Position numbers and translations under genes: made by a program. DNA of 64,000 nt from Serilophus lunatus (lineage: Eukaryota; Chordata; Aves; Passeriformes; Eurylaimidae): positions 437,483-501,482 of the forward strand of contig VXBA01010948.1 of NCBI GenBank assembly GCA_013399895.1, in the 5' to 3' direction. The stretch's first letter is position 1, and every line of letters begins with the position of its first letter. A model generated the notes under the pieces. It made no database searches, was not told the origin of the DNA, and saw nothing but the letters and a program-made list of their open reading frames with translations. Positions 1-13,861 of this stretch are shown piece after piece.

Positions 1-1409
1 GTTTTTTTAAGCTGGGAGAATTATAATGTGAATTATCATGGCTTTTCTTTCTGAAAATAGGAATTTACCAATTTCAATTGCAACTATCAGAATGAAAATC
101 TGGTAAAGTGTGGTTCTTGTAAGGAACACTGATTCCTTTGGCTGAAGATATGGTTTTTTTCTGCAACATGTAATACTAGTATCTGTATTTATTGTGGAAT
201 AAACTCAGCAATGAATGGCATAAAATGAACAGAAGAGTTTCATCACAAAGCATTCAGTCACATAGTTTACTCATTTATACACTGTTTATCTTCTGGTATG
301 TGCCACAAGAAGTAATCATTTAAATGTACATCTTCTTTAGTAGGTAATAAAATTTTATTGAGTTTCCAGTCTCACAACTTGTGCTATAGCTATAAATCAG
401 AATTATTCTAAACTTGTACTGATTTGCAGCACTGGGAGGCATTTTAGAAATGCCACAATTGAAAGGGAAGCACTGGATTTTTGTTTCTCTAGTCTCTACA
501 GCAATTCTGAGAAGGGTATAGGTGTTTGGAAACGTCCCCTTACCTTTTCAGATGCATCAGCTATTCTAATATACAGTATTACCTCTCCTGCAAAACTTTT
601 TTACCTTTTATATTCCCCAAGCTTTTAAATTAGCATAAACCACTTTCAGATGTCAGTTATGGTTATTGCTGAAAGTGTTCTTCTGTAAATTACCAAAATC
701 AGTGCAGTGGGAAAATTTGCCAAGAGGTGATACAAAAGTGACTTTGATCAACACTGGTGTCTCAGATACAGAACAATGAAGTAATAAAGGAAGCACCTCT
801 TACTGTCCTAACCTTTCCAGTTTTGAGGTGCATTTGGTGTATCTCTCTAATTAGAGACGAGAGCCTAGAATTGGTCCTGCCATCCTTTGCTTCTAGGCTT
901 CTTGAGGAAGAAAAGGCAGGAGCCAGCTATCCTCTTTTACTTATCTTTCTGACTAGAATCTTCTCTTTTCATGAAGGTGATGGGATCTGTGAGGAAGATA
1001 GGAGTGCTTGTGATCCTGAATTATTAAACTGGCTAGTAACTTCCTTTGGTGAATTTCTCTGTCTTCAGCTCATATCCTCTACCACACAGAGCGTCTGTCT
1101 GCTGTCCCAGAAATGTGAGGAGGACCGGATGCCCAGACGAAGAGATTTCACAGTGCTCTAGATGTGTGAAACCTTCATGACAGCTCAGTGAGTCCATCGG
1201 GGTGATTAACATTGCATGCTGTCACCTGAGAATATCTGCAGAGATCCAGGGAGATGTAGCATCTGTCCTTCCTAGACAAATATAATTTAGCCAACAAAGA
1301 GGTTAGCATGTTTTGGAGGACTCCTTATGTCCGGGTGGTCCCACAATGATCCTATAAAGAACTCTCTAGGAAAGCATTGCATAGAAGAAAGTATATTCAC
1401 TTATTTCTG
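1..1409. other. Non-coding stretch, no feature recognised
   Basis: AT-rich DNA without a recognisable repeat or exon. The longest open frame (757-1161, +, 134 codons) begins at GTG, has no in-frame ATG near its start, shows no domain or splice context, and looks like chance. Confidence 0.6.
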
Positions 1410-1761
1410 ACTCCACCTCTCAGAACATCTGATAATCTGGTGTATGGGAGATTGGGAGGAGACACAGTTGGGCCCAACTAACCAAAGGGATATTCCGTAC
1501 CATATGACATCATTCTCAGTATATAAAGTAGAGAGAAGAAGGCAGGGTGTTTGGACTGGTGGTGTTTGTCTTCCCAAGTAACTGTTTCACATGATGGAGC
1601 CTTGCTTCCTTGGAAATGGCTGACTATCTGCCTGCCCTTGGGGAGCAGTGAATGAATTTGTTGTTTTTCTTTGCCTGTATGTGTGACACCAGTTCTCTCC
1701 CTGATTCTGCTGGTGGGGAAGTGAGCGAGCAGCTTGGTTCCTGGTTGGGGTTACATCACCA
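1410..1761 (+). mobile_element. ERVL-type LTR fragment, truncated and internally deleted
   Basis: This is a 5'-truncated copy of the same avian endogenous-retrovirus LTR family found near-complete at 49,504-50,069. The two share, in order, the GGGAGG-GACACA block, a CATATGACATCAT/GGTATCATGC region, the GTCTTCCC and ATGGAGCC blocks, GCAGTGAATGAA/GTGGTGAATGAA, TCTCCCTGAT and a terminal GGGGTTA...CA. The core promoter TATA box (TATAAAG, 1522-1528) is intact here. The part that carries the poly(A)-signal region in the other copy is missing: the sequence jumps at about 1688 from the TTGCCTGTATG block to TCTCCCTGAT, a loss of about 60 bases. No internal viral genes flank it, so it is a solo or fragmentary LTR. 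The left boundary is approximate. Confidence 0.8.
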
Positions 1762-4700
1762 AAGTTGCTTGAAGTGGTTAAGAGCTAACAATGTTCTGCT
1801 TTCTACATTATGGGCTTTAGTCAAGGATCAAAGGCTTCTTGATGATGTAAAGTCAGGCTAGCTCCAGGAAGAGAAACAACAGAGGTCATGGAGCAAAAGA
1901 CAAAATTTCAGAAAGAAAGGTGCATGTACCAGGCAAAGAAGACAAGTGAGTGAATGATAGGTGGTAGGTGTCACCCACATGGCTCACACTCAGAAACACT
2001 GGTCATGTCAGATCTAGAGCAAAACTATCAAATATTGGCTCAATTAACCTAGATGGTTCACTCAAGACACTCTGATGAGGTCATCAATCTTTTTAAACAG
2101 CATGCAATAGTTAGAAATAGAATATATAAACACTAGACAAATAGGACTCACTGTTTTGAAGAACCTGAGTACTAGTTTGGGCACCTGTAAAAGCTTTATC
2201 ATAATCTCTAGTGAACTCCCTGTCTTCAACACAACTTAGATTAAAGCTTTAGTACCTGAGAAATTGCTTCTCCCTCTCAGACCAAGATTTTTTCTTCATG
2301 CCTTTTTATTGCTGTGTTGCTGACGCTGAAACTTGCCTTTTTTATTCCCATTTCACATTATAATCCTTCTTTACTATTGTATTATCTTACTACTACTTAT
2401 CTATGTCATTATTATTAAAGTAGAAAGTGAAAACCTGCATGAAGAAAATGACAGTAATTAAACTTGTATACGAAATGGAAGACCCTTAACAATACACTGC
2501 ACGTCCATGGGAAATCTATTACCAGAATTTAGAAGAGCAGGGAATGAAAACAGGCACCTAATTTTCTTGGAAACGTCAGCCATGAACTGGAAGATACTAA
2601 AGGTTTTCAGAGACCAGAAAGGAGAAGGTCATCTTTTCTTGTACCTCATATCCATTTCTTGTAACTGAGGTTCAACTCTATCAGGGCCAGACTGCAACTT
2701 TTTTTTTTTCACTCTAGGCAGAGTCTCATTTTTCAGGCAGTGCCATTGCATTTATTTATGGAGTAATGTTGTTGAATGCACTGTTGGCAGGATCTGACTC
2801 TGTACAGATAAATGAGTTGCCCCACACAGCTTCAAATGTCACCATCCCACAGACAAAAATATCAAAGATTAGATAGATGTAGTGTGACCAACACATTGCA
2901 AACTTTTATTCCCTTTCTGCTCAGTGATTGAAGAATTACACCTATGAAATGGAATGATTTACACAATTGCATTGGCTCTTGGCTAACAACTTTTGCCAGC
3001 CAGATGCTCCTGAATGATGGCTTCTTGCAGCATAAATCTGATCTAATTTGATACACAGCATGACACACAATCAAAATGATCCTTAGATGTTTCTTCCATT
3101 TGCAAATAATTTCAGGAAGATGATTTTAATAGTGATAGTTTCTTTTTTTGTTAACTTCTTCAGAATATTTTTTCAGATAATGAGCATTTGTATCCAGGAG
3201 ACGTTAATATTTTATTAATCCTTTACATGGGGCTAATATCCTAAGAAACCAGAGGAGGTCGCTGTCACTGAAATACTCAGTATTGAAGGCCTTTTCCAGA
3301 CTAGACTTCCACAGTGCCTCCTTACTATTATAAATGCTTATCTCCTACTTTTAACAGTCCCAGCTTGGTTATGCCAGTGTTTAACTTGTTTGTTTTTTCT
3401 TTTATTTCCACACTCATACTGCTACATTTTTGCTTCCTTCTCAGACAATGGTAGCAAAGCAAAATCTTAGGATTGACAAGCATGAATATAGACAGATAAC
3501 AGTATTTTGAAAATATGTGACTCTTTCCAGTCTCAGTGAATGCATCATGCCTGCTCAGGATTAGGAACAATAATCCCTGTCCAGGACTGAACTCATGAGC
3601 TACTAGTGAAACCCTACTCCACCTGGAGCAACCAACACATTCAAATTCCCCAGTAGTGACCAGGATGAAACAGTACTGCAGAAATGCCTAGTCCCCGTGC
3701 TGTCAAATGTTGTGGGCTTCAAACGAACACAGGTTTTTGCTTCATGTCTAGACTTTCCATCTCAAGGAAAGGCACATTAATGCCAGTGTTGCCAAGAGTA
3801 AAAACTTTCATATGACATTCAGAAACTAGTTCCAGAACAATTTAATTTCGTTTTTTATGGCATGCTTCTCCCAAAAAGCTCTTCATGGAGGTGGGATTAG
3901 CGACCAAGAGATGTGGAGGGTGGAACACATATGGCTGTGAAAACTGGAATTAATGTGATTATGCTAAGCAGAATGTATTCTGGCCATCAGTCATTTGCAA
4001 AGATTTAATGAAATGTGCCCCAAGCACATTGGAAAATAAAGCGTGATATTCAGAGAAGGTTGGCATAAAAGAGTATTTTACAGGCAAGCAGAGGAAGATA
4101 AACTGTCACTTCATATGAAACACCTTTCCTCTGTTTTGCTCTTTTAATAAAGCAATTATAATAAATTTATGATCCTGAAGTACTGTTATTAGCATATTTT
4201 TTTCCCATGAGGAAAAATAAGGAAGGAAACAATAAAAAATATAACATGAGTATATTACAAAATGATCAATGTGTAAGAAGTATACTGGGGATGAATGTTA
4301 TCAGTTGCTACTCATTCTAATACTCCACCGTCAGGTCTAGTTCTGTGAAGAGATTAGGCATTAGAGGATATAAGAAACCCTAAAATATTATCCCAAGTCC
4401 ATGAAATGTCACTGTCTTGATTGTTACATTTGGACAGGTTTCATGAAGCATGAACTTATTCAGAAGGGCAAACAGTCCATGATGCCAATAATTCCAGTTG
4501 CCTTGGAAAATATGTACATTCAGATCTGTGCACAAGGATTTCCCCAGTGCAATAAACCATGTATTTTTTATTATTACACACCAAATCACAAAAGAATGTT
4601 GGCTTTTTCTTACATCTGTTGCTCACCTTGTTGCCAGCCACACCACCTGTCCTGAAAGCACTCCTTACATTCTATACCACACAGTCAAATGACTGCAGTT

Positions 4701-5920
4701 CAGTGTTGCAGGATGGTGGCTGTGACACACCAGCAGAGTGAAAAGGTGATTGGCAAGATACCTGACTTTTCAGAAATGAAGCTGTTGTAATTTTTTCATT
4801 TCATGGTGTCTCTAAATGCCACAGTTAGCTTTCAAGACTTAGGCAAGCAATTCCACTCACAGTGCTCTGAGGCATTTCTGCATAGCGGAGAGTGCTCCAA
4901 GCACAAAGCAAATGTTCAGTGATTCATACTGGTGTTTCTTTAGGAAATAAAAATATGTCTGCTCACCTTGGTCAGAGAATGACCTAGCAAAACACTTGAG
5001 TGAACTATAACTACTGGTTTGTTTTTAGAGCGTGAGTCTAAGCTACAAAATATTCCCAAATGACAGAAATTTGCACCTAGGTAACTAAAAGCAAACAGCT
5101 GCCTATTGGGTACATACATTTGTGTGCTTATTTACATTGTTTTATTCTGCTACAGTAGAATATACATATATAGTATTCTAAACTACCTTCCAGATGCATT
5201 TTTTTTCTGAGAAGCACACACACATCACTTCTGTGCACAACAGCACTTGCAGAATTATCACTCAGTAATGCATAAACTCCACAGGCTGAGTCACAGACGG
5301 ACACACAACAGCAGAAATAACCTGAACCATCTGCACTGGTAAAAAGATGCTGCCTTCAAGAAAAGCAGCCATACTTAAGCCTTTGTACACAAAGTATAAC
5401 AGACAGGAAAATGGATTTTTCTTACAAGCCCTCCATGTACTCATAGGAATGTAAAACTAGACTCTGTATATATTTACAAGTGAAAAGATGAAAAAACCCC
5501 TATTTCAGCTCTTTTCAATGAATTAGTCTCTAGATAACCTTATTCAGATATACTATGGAAGTTTATTTTGAAGTTCATAAATTGATTAATAGTAGTTTTT
5601 CAAACTTCTCATTTAATCAACTGGTTTATTTCCAGATACTGAACTCAAACTCTGAGCTTTCTTCTGCCCTCCTGGAACAGTCTGATAGAAGATAGAAATA
5701 TTTCTCAATTCTTAATTTTATTCTTTAGTTTTATTGAACTTCTGAAAATATTCATTCTAAGCTTTAGTTATTGTTTTGAGTTGTACTGAAGAACACAATC
5801 AAAAGCAAAAGTGAAACTTCTTCTTCAAAAGCCAAAATTGTCAATATTTTCCCCAGAATATCAAGACGTCTCTAAGTACGGAATATGTCTCTTAAGTGAA
5901 GTTAATAGAAGCTCTTAAGT
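1762..5920. other. Non-coding stretch, no feature recognised
   Basis: Unique AT-rich DNA. Short open frames on both strands (all under 90 codons, many overlapping around 4.4-4.75 kb) have no family resemblance or consistent splice signals. Small T-rich runs occur, for example at 2700-2711. Confidence 0.55.
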
Positions 5921-5978
5921 GCTCTCTCTCTCTATATGTGTGTGTGTGTGTAACTACATATATATATATATATAAATA
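5921..5978. repeat. Compound microsatellite (CT)n-(TG)n-(TA)n
   Basis: A (CT)n run at about 5921-5932 is followed by (TG)n at about 5938-5951 and (TA)n at about 5957-5974. Three adjoining dinucleotide runs make this a likely length-polymorphic marker. Confidence 0.9.
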
Positions 5979-5984
5979 CAGACA

Positions 5985-6682
5985 GAGTAAATACTTTAAA
6001 TAACACACACACCTTCACATTTTTTATATGACTTCCAAAAAACAGTGGAGCGGGATGCAACTTGCCTCTACCCAGCATAAGAGCAACTATTTATTATGTG
6101 CTTACTATTTCTATGCTTGTATATCCCAAAAGACCCATTATGCCAATAATGCTCACAAAAGCTGAAGTCCCAACTTAAAGCAAGGATCAAAATGTAAAGA
6201 CAATGGTAAAGGAGAGCAGTACAATAAAGCAAGGCACAGTTTTTACATCAGAGGTACAAATTATCTTGGTTATTCCACGGTTATTTCACTTCTGTCCTTA
6301 CTGAATGCTATTTAGATGTTTGCAATCAAAGACTATCTATGCTAATTTAATTTAACTACAAGGTGTTTGTTTAGACATTGTACTTACTAGTGACTAGTTA
6401 TTCTGAGTTGCTTATTCAAAACTTTGTTGATGAAAAATATTTTTCTTTTTTTTTTTACACTGAGAATTACATATATGGATGTCTACTGGAGATGTGGTAC
6501 AATAGATAATTCTGAATATTTTCTTTATTTAGCAAGTAAAAGCAGGCAATTAGACCAGATTACACTAGCACAACAGAGAAGTTCAGTAGTTTTCATAACA
6601 CAATTGATTTCTTACCACATGGTGCCATTTAAGGGATTATAATATCTCACCAGGATAATATCAAACTCAATTAGAAGCCAAG
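5985..6682. other. Non-coding stretch, no feature recognised
   Basis: AT-rich unique sequence with a T run at about 6443-6455. Nothing gene-like was seen. Confidence 0.55.
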
Positions 6683-6775
6683 GGGCCTGATTGTTATCTC
6701 TACTAAGCCAGTGAAAATCCAGACAAAATGTAATTGACACCAGCAACTCTCAATTTGCACCAGTACAACCACAAG
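6683..6775. repeat. Ancient amniote fold-back repeat remnant
   Basis: The segment opens with GGGCCTGATT, continues through an AGCCAGTGAAAATCCAGA block to a centre with AATTGAC, then reads CAACTCTCAATTTGCACCAGTA, so the second half is roughly the reverse complement of the first (GCCAGTGAAAAT against ATTTGCACCAGT). This is the architecture of an old palindromic element, known to me from bird and reptile DNA, with a TTACTCC-TGATTTACACCAGTGTAA arm around a TCCATTGACTTCAGTGGA centre. It is probably an extinct MITE-like non-autonomous transposon. The family assignment is from memory. Related remnants lie near 22,782 and 24,930. Confidence 0.55.
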
Positions 6776-9213
6776 GAAAGCCAAGCACTGTATCTGTGAT
6801 TGGGAAGTGAGTTTTCTTTTTCAGATGGGTAAGTCATTTTCATGTCTTTGAGTGATTAACGATGATTGTTTCAACTCCCTTGAAGATATCAAAGACAGTG
6901 TATTTGGTATTTTCACTGCAAGGTATGCTGATATTACAGGGGTTTGAGAAAGCACCTTCAAATAAAAAAAATTCACACAGTAAATAAAAGTAATATCTTA
7001 TGTAAACTTCTCTAGTGGCAAGAAAGCCTTTAACATGCCAAGCTCTTTGCTCTCCACAAGTAAAAATATAGAGAGAATGGGATGAATTTTCTACATATGT
7101 TGAGGCATACAGGGGTCAAAGTGAGATCTGGGAAACTTCTCAAGAACTCCTAAGCTAGGTGTCACAAATCACAATCAACAGATATTATGTGGCTGGATTC
7201 ATCTGAACTCAGACATTTACAATGCAGGTAAACATGCACCATGTTGTTGGCTAAACTTCCTCTGTCCACAATGGTTAAAACAGTTAAAGTAGGATTTATC
7301 TTATCCTAGATAAAATCAGTCAAATAGATATAAATACACATGAATGTTCCCCAAAAATTGCTTATTTCTCCTGTTGGGAACAGGACACACAGTTAATGGT
7401 GACCAGCTCTGATACACATGCAAAATATTACACATATTTTTAGTCAATAGAAAGAAATTCAACCTTGACTATGCAGATTAACTTGTGTTTTGCTTCCATT
7501 TTGGCCTGGTCTGACAGTGACTCTTCTTCACTGACTTGCTACTGGGAGCATCAGTGCTGCTTGCTGTGGATGACAGACCATCAACTTCCAAGATTTTGAC
7601 CCAAGGAAGTGGCCCCCGGTACTTTTTTATACTGTCATGCAAGCAACCCACCGAGGCAACCTTTAAGCAGTAGAGAAGCACACCAGTTTTCATAGAAGTT
7701 AAACATTCTCTGGGACCATTCTCTGTCACTGAAGACAGCTGAACTCTTACCATTGAAAAGGGAAAAGGCTGGTGTTCAGTGGTGCCATTCCTACGTGCTA
7801 GCAGTCATCTTTCTTTAACAAGGTTACCTTTCTCATACACACAGCTATGTGCTGTGTTTATTACCTCTTGACATATTGAGCCTCCAGCAACCCCTTTCTG
7901 CTGGTCAAAACTGTGGTACCACCAGACTTAACACCTTATGCAGAGCCAAGGCTGCGCCAAGCAGGTTTGTATGTCCTGACTACTTCAGGCACAAGCATCT
8001 CATTGGCTTTATGGCATGTTTTATCCACAGAGGAGATGGGACTTCAAGTAGAAACCCCAGAATTGTATTTAAACTTGAAAACAGAAGGAGCCAGAATCAA
8101 TTGAAATGAAGATGAGGTATAATTTACGTTGAAGATGAAGCAATCTGCAGTTATTCACCTTTGCTGGTGAGCTGCTGCAAAGGACCCTCGCAGTGCAGAT
8201 GTTCCCTGCAGAAATAATGACTGTCCAGAAAAAAACAAACAGCATGTCATCACTTCTCAGTCTGTCTTCCAATTTCCTTTGCTCACCGGTAATATACCTG
8301 TCATCTTACCTTCTCCATTTTCTACCAATTTATTTTTCTTTTCATTCTAGTTCATTTTTATCATCTACTGAGTATCACAAGTGACAGGTTGATAATACAT
8401 ATTTATTTTTACCTATATGAACATACCTTTATAACTTCAAACACTGGCACATGCTTTGGTTAGAAGACTCTCATGAAAAACTTTGTCTAAATCTACACTC
8501 CATAGGAGCAATACAAATGTTTATACTATTCTAATTATACCTGAGTCAAGGCTTTCTCTAAACAAACAAATGTAGTCCCTCAATGCTTACAATTCATGCC
8601 TTGGAGAGGTCAAATACCACTTATGAGGGTGGCAGCAAACAAAAGTAGAACTGATTAGCCAATTTTCTTCCTCTGTGCTGAATGAGCTCCTGGAAGGAAA
8701 ACCACCTGAACAGCAAATTCAGAATTATTCAGTTCTTCAGGGAAGCTCTGTGAGAAACAGCTCTCCTGTGCCAGGCAGTTTAAATCCAGCAGCATCCAAG
8801 GGCTCAACTGAGAAAAGTCCCAGGACCTTCCTTGGAAGTAGGAGGGCTGGCAGACTGAATCTCCTACTCAAAAAGGGTCTGAGCTCAACAGGCTGTGCAC
8901 TCCATTTCATGACCAAAACCCCAGCTTTGGTCCTGCCCTGAGTACAGGCCTGGATCCTTTGACTGCTGAAGCCAAATTTTTACACAGTAGGTGATTCCTC
9001 CAGGCAGAATCTTTCTAGGAAATATTAATGGTAAGAGGGTAAGGACTTCAGGCACCAGCCAATGGAAAATGGACTTAAGAGACACCCATGGGACACTTTT
9101 CTTTAGTGTCCTTGTCCTCTGCACCTTATGGTTTGGCAGAGAGTGACTGGTATCTTGCATGTAATTTTTCTCCTCCTAGGTCAAAATATGGCAGACTTAT
9201 GAGTGTTCCATAT
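6776..9213. other. Non-coding stretch with one minus-strand open frame of note
   Basis: Mostly unique sequence. On the minus strand a frame stays open from about 7820 down to 7478 (91 codons from the ATG at 7753, slightly longer upstream). It has no recognised domain and sits where there is no obvious exon structure, so I do not call it a gene. Nothing else gene-like was seen. Confidence 0.45.
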
Positions 9214-9238
9214 AAAAAAAAAGAAAAAAAAAGAAAGA
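9214..9238 (+). repeat. A-rich low-complexity run
   Basis: Two runs of nine A residues, each ended by a G, followed by AAAGA. Confidence 0.85.
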
Positions 9239-12200
9239 CAATCATGTTTCACTCAAGAGATTAGCAAATAAAATAGCTATTATAGCTACTGGAAACCATG
9301 AAGATTTAATCTTCTCTGTCCCTCTGCAACACTCACTGCTGATTAGACATCTCAGGCAGCACCTTCACAGAATAACAGAAGAATGAAATCCCTCAGGAAG
9401 ACATACTGCTTCTCTTGTAAGAATAGACACAAATTTTCTCCAAACCTGTGACTTCCAACTTCCTAGTAACACCTCACTAGCGAGGTGCAATAACAGGACT
9501 TCTAACATCTTTTACCATATTTGTCCTGGCTAAACTAGCTGTGCACCATACTCCAAAACTCAGCTGAGCCAGGAAGCAGTGATCAGACATTTAGGTGATC
9601 CTGAACTGAATGAGCAATCCCAACCAAATTTCCACATGTGCTATGACACTAAGCAAGAAATCTCCATACTGGCAAATCCAGAAGTAAAGCTACTCATTTT
9701 CTCAGTTGGTTTTCATTTTTGATGCCATGCTGATGATGACACTTGTTACAGGTAGTGGCACTTACGTTGTCACATGCTGCTGTCCCTAGCATAGCAACCC
9801 ACAATCAATGTGAGGCTAGAAAGTCTACTGAACACATTTCAACAAAACAGCAGGTGCTTTGAACACCATCTATAACTTTAAGTGAACAATTTCAGTAATG
9901 GTTTTGTCAGTCCTTCCTAGAAGCAGTGCTAAAGGGGAACAAATCATAAAATGAAGACCAGCTGGTGAAAGAAAAACAGAATAATATGTTGAAGGGAAGG
10001 GAAATTGCCATCATAAAACATTTATATGGCCATGTGAATTCTGTACTGTGCTGCACAGAACAAAGACCACCTCTTATCCCTGTCCTGTTGCTGGGACAAC
10101 CCCATCAGTGGAAGAGAAGAAATGCAGAGTCCAGTGGTGAGACCTCCTATGGAGATGAATTGGCTGCTAGGCTATGCTAGGAGAGAGAGGGCGTTGGTGC
10201 AAAGGGCAGGATGGCTGCTGTGGCTGTGGAAGACTGTCTGACAGAGGTACTCAACCAAGCACAGAGCCAATATGATCTAGTCAGAATATCCCAACAAATA
10301 GCAGGGGTTCCTTGTTCTCAGAAATGCCACTCTTCTCTTGACTGAGTCAGGATCCAGGGAACATTATTGGGAGCACCATCAGGAGGTCCAAGCAGATTAT
10401 CTCCTCCCCAGATGAACTACCCTTTCTAATTTCTGCCTGATGTAATACAGCAGTGATGTGTCTGCCTAAGATGGGAGTTAGTGGGCCTTTAGAGAAAGCT
10501 ATTCCCTCCAGCACTGGGCCTGAGGCCTTTTCTCAGGGTAAGACAAAAACAATATGTAGTAAGCATATGTGGATTAAGGAGATCACAGCTGTCAAAGCAC
10601 CCATGTCCCAGCTCCCCCCGTCAGTTTATTCTAGATGTTTCATGCCATGTTTGCAGACGGTCTCCTTTACCTGATGGTTCTTAGACTACTTGCAGACAAT
10701 CTTTCACAGAATATTACTTGGATTATCTATTTAAAAGTCAAAATGTGTATCCTACAGTATGTCACAGGAAATTGCATCAGTGAGGTGAATAATCTAATGT
10801 TTTCTGGAGCAAAAGATCATTATTCTTGAAGAAAGCGCACAGAAGAGCACACCAAAGAGAGCTCATCCAGACTCTCTCAGGATGCTTCCCAGCTTAACAT
10901 AACACTGCTGACTGGACTTTCTGTATCAAGTTTTTGATTTTAGATATATGATAAAAATCAGATTTAAGATTAACAAACAGAACATGTACAACAAGAAGGC
11001 TTAGCCTCTATAACTTATCTTCTCGGGCATTCGAGGTCTAAAGCAAGAAGGAGTGAACTGCAGGTACTAAATAGAGTGAAATCTGACAGCTTGTTTACAC
11101 TGAGGTTCATATGCATCCATACCTTTGCACAGATAAAAAAACAATTCCAGCTCATAAAAGAACTCTTCCCAACAAGGAAATCTAAATCCAGCAATTGTTT
11201 CCCTTCTCTATTACCATTTTGAAAGACACTTAGGAAAATAGGAAATTTTTTTCATTTCAGTTCTAGCGATCTCTGTTGGTGCACTTTCATGGGAAAAGAA
11301 ATTCTGCACACATATATCTCCATAGTCTACCATGATGGGGGCTCAGTCACACTCACTGAGATGGCTGGTAGGTAGCTGATATTCTTGCTTCCATTATAAT
11401 GCCTCCCTCATGGTACTAATTTATTCCTCCCTGGATTTTCTCCTATTTTACCACAGCACTACTAATACAGCATCAAAACCATTTGCACTAATACCGGAAT
11501 TGAGCCATGACATAAAAATGTCTAGCTCATATGTTCTGGGGTTTAAGAATTTTTATTCTTCTTCTAGCTCACATATTTCACACGACTCCATTAAATGGCA
11601 GAATGGGATACTGCCAAATGTTTCTTTCTCACTGAAACAGAGACAGCTATTTAAAGAATGTTGTTACACTAGCCACATTTCATCAAAAAGAATGAATACC
11701 TGTAATTACAATATCTGTGATTACATAATGTCAAACATAAGAGAAATAAGCAGTACCACGTTTTGAGGAAAAAATTGTAACCTGTATTATCCGCATTCAG
11801 GCTAAAAATGCTGGATCTAGTCCCAGCCTCAGAAATAAAGTATACCCAGCAGTAATTGAAAAACAAATGAATCTGATTATAATCTTACCATAATCCAACT
11901 TTTGCATTCCTCAGCTATGCGGCAAACAGATGGAAAAATCACATTACATGCACCAGGAGACAAATTTTTAAGGTATCTCTGCGAACATCAATTATCTTTA
12001 TACCTAAATATTTCTAGCCTTGGAGCTTGGGTCCTATTGCATTACATCTGTGAAATATTTGGCCATTGGCTCATAATGTATTTTGACACTGGCAGTGGAC
12101 CTGCTGATGAAAAATACTGACGGGTTTGGGGGTTTGCCTTCACATTCAGATGGTGGCATCCTTGGGTTTCATTTCATCTTAGTCCTGACATGTCATTTGT

Positions 12201-13861
12201 GAGGGTTCAAAAGCTCCTCCACAAGGAGCTGGGCAGCCCCTGCTGAAGGCTGTGGTGAGGACATGCACCTGGAGTGAGCCATAGCTCAGTGGAAGGTTAT
12301 ATATGATGCCAAAATCCCCTCCAACACCTGAGAGGGGGCAGAGGCCCTCCTGCTTCACAGGGACTCCCTAACACCAGACTTAGCCAGACACATCTCTCCT
12401 GTACAAGCCACAAAAAATGAGATGGGGTAGTTGGTCTAGAGAAGTGATATTGTCACTGGACCTCTTGATGGTGCCCCTGGGAGCTTCCAGTAACATTCCC
12501 TAGGTCCCGAGTCAGCCAAGAAAACCACAGAATTTTGGGGAACCAGGAACCCCTGCTATTTTTTTGGATATTCACACTATTTTTTCCAGACCTCACTCTG
12601 TCTTCTTGCAGCTTGTTGGGCTATGGCTATCTTTGATGGGCAGGTGTGTAATAGAGGATGTGAGAGAAACGTGCTATCATTTACCCTTAACTAGAAACCA
12701 GAGGCTTCCCTTTCGATGAATGACATGCAGGTCTGTTAATTGGCTCTTTCTTTATAAGTTAGCAAGATGCCTTTATGTTGTTTCTGCCTCGTATATAGCA
12801 CTATTGATTTTTTTTCCCCTACTATTTAACTGCTTTAAGAAAATCAGTGTTTCAGCAAATAGAGTGGAGCAGAAGTATCACAGAATCCCACTGCCATTCC
12901 AGCATCAGATTAAATTAAAGGAAAATAACATATACAATGGACTTAAAGAAAAAACTGCAGAAGACACAGAAAATGGGAGAGAGACAAAATTAAAAACAAA
13001 AAAGAAAAAGAGAAGCTGAAGATAAATGTAGTAGCTCTGGGTAGGACTTAGCTCAGCTAATTTTAGCCATCTGAAACTTAGATGTATAGTCCAGGTTAAT
13101 CATCTTAGTTTTCTCCATATAGTGAATAGAGAGCAGAAGCCACCTACACAGGATTCCCAAGACAGGGCAATGCATCACACTTTCGCACAACTATCCCAAA
13201 GTCTATGCTCAGATGAGATGCATAACTTGTGTGCTTTAACAGTACTGGAGGTGATATAGGATTGTGCATCAATTTGAGTATTGTACCTATTTAATAGATG
13301 GCCATCCAGTTCAATATTTTTAGCTTTGAAGATCAAAATCATTTGGCTTTCTTGGAAAAAATCAGATATTTTTTGTGTCAGAAGAATGATTTTCTTATAA
13401 TTGCTCATCAGCAAGTCGTTGTCTGAACATTTAAATAATTTATGAGCACAAAACCTATTTGTTTTATTTTATTAAAAATGGGCCAAACTTACCACTATAC
13501 AATTCCATGTAGTGCCATCCACTTCAAAGATGCTTACACAGCAGGGAATTAGCCCAGATACTGTCAAAATGCTTCATTACTAGTCAGGTCAGACAATAAA
13601 TCAGATCTTCTGTTTGCAAAGTACTGCAATTTGTGTCTAATGACCGGAAGAATTGGTATATAAAGTAATTACCAAAACTGGAAAGCAATCATCTCTTAAA
13701 TGTGCAAAACCTCATAAAGAATTTGAATTTCAAAGAAAAAAAGACAGCAGGTGAAAAAAAAGAAATCTTGCTTTCTTGCAGACAAAAGCACTCACTTCCT
13801 CCTTCCCTTTTCTGCAAGGATCCTGCCTTCAGCATTTCTTGGTTCATTTAAAGACCCATTG
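9239..13861. other. Non-coding stretch, no gene recognised
   Basis: Unique sequence. The part at about 12,120-12,620 is GC-richer than its surroundings and contains a perfect 7-bp hairpin (AGCTCCT at 12,212-12,218 with AGGAGCT at 12,224-12,230). It could be an eroded repeat, but I cannot place it in a family. The 118-codon frame at 11,410-11,766 has no domain signature. Confidence 0.5.

Noticed and set aside
757..1161. 134-codon plus-strand open frame
   Set aside because: It begins at a GTG, has no domain or splice signals, and its composition is like translated random AT-rich DNA.
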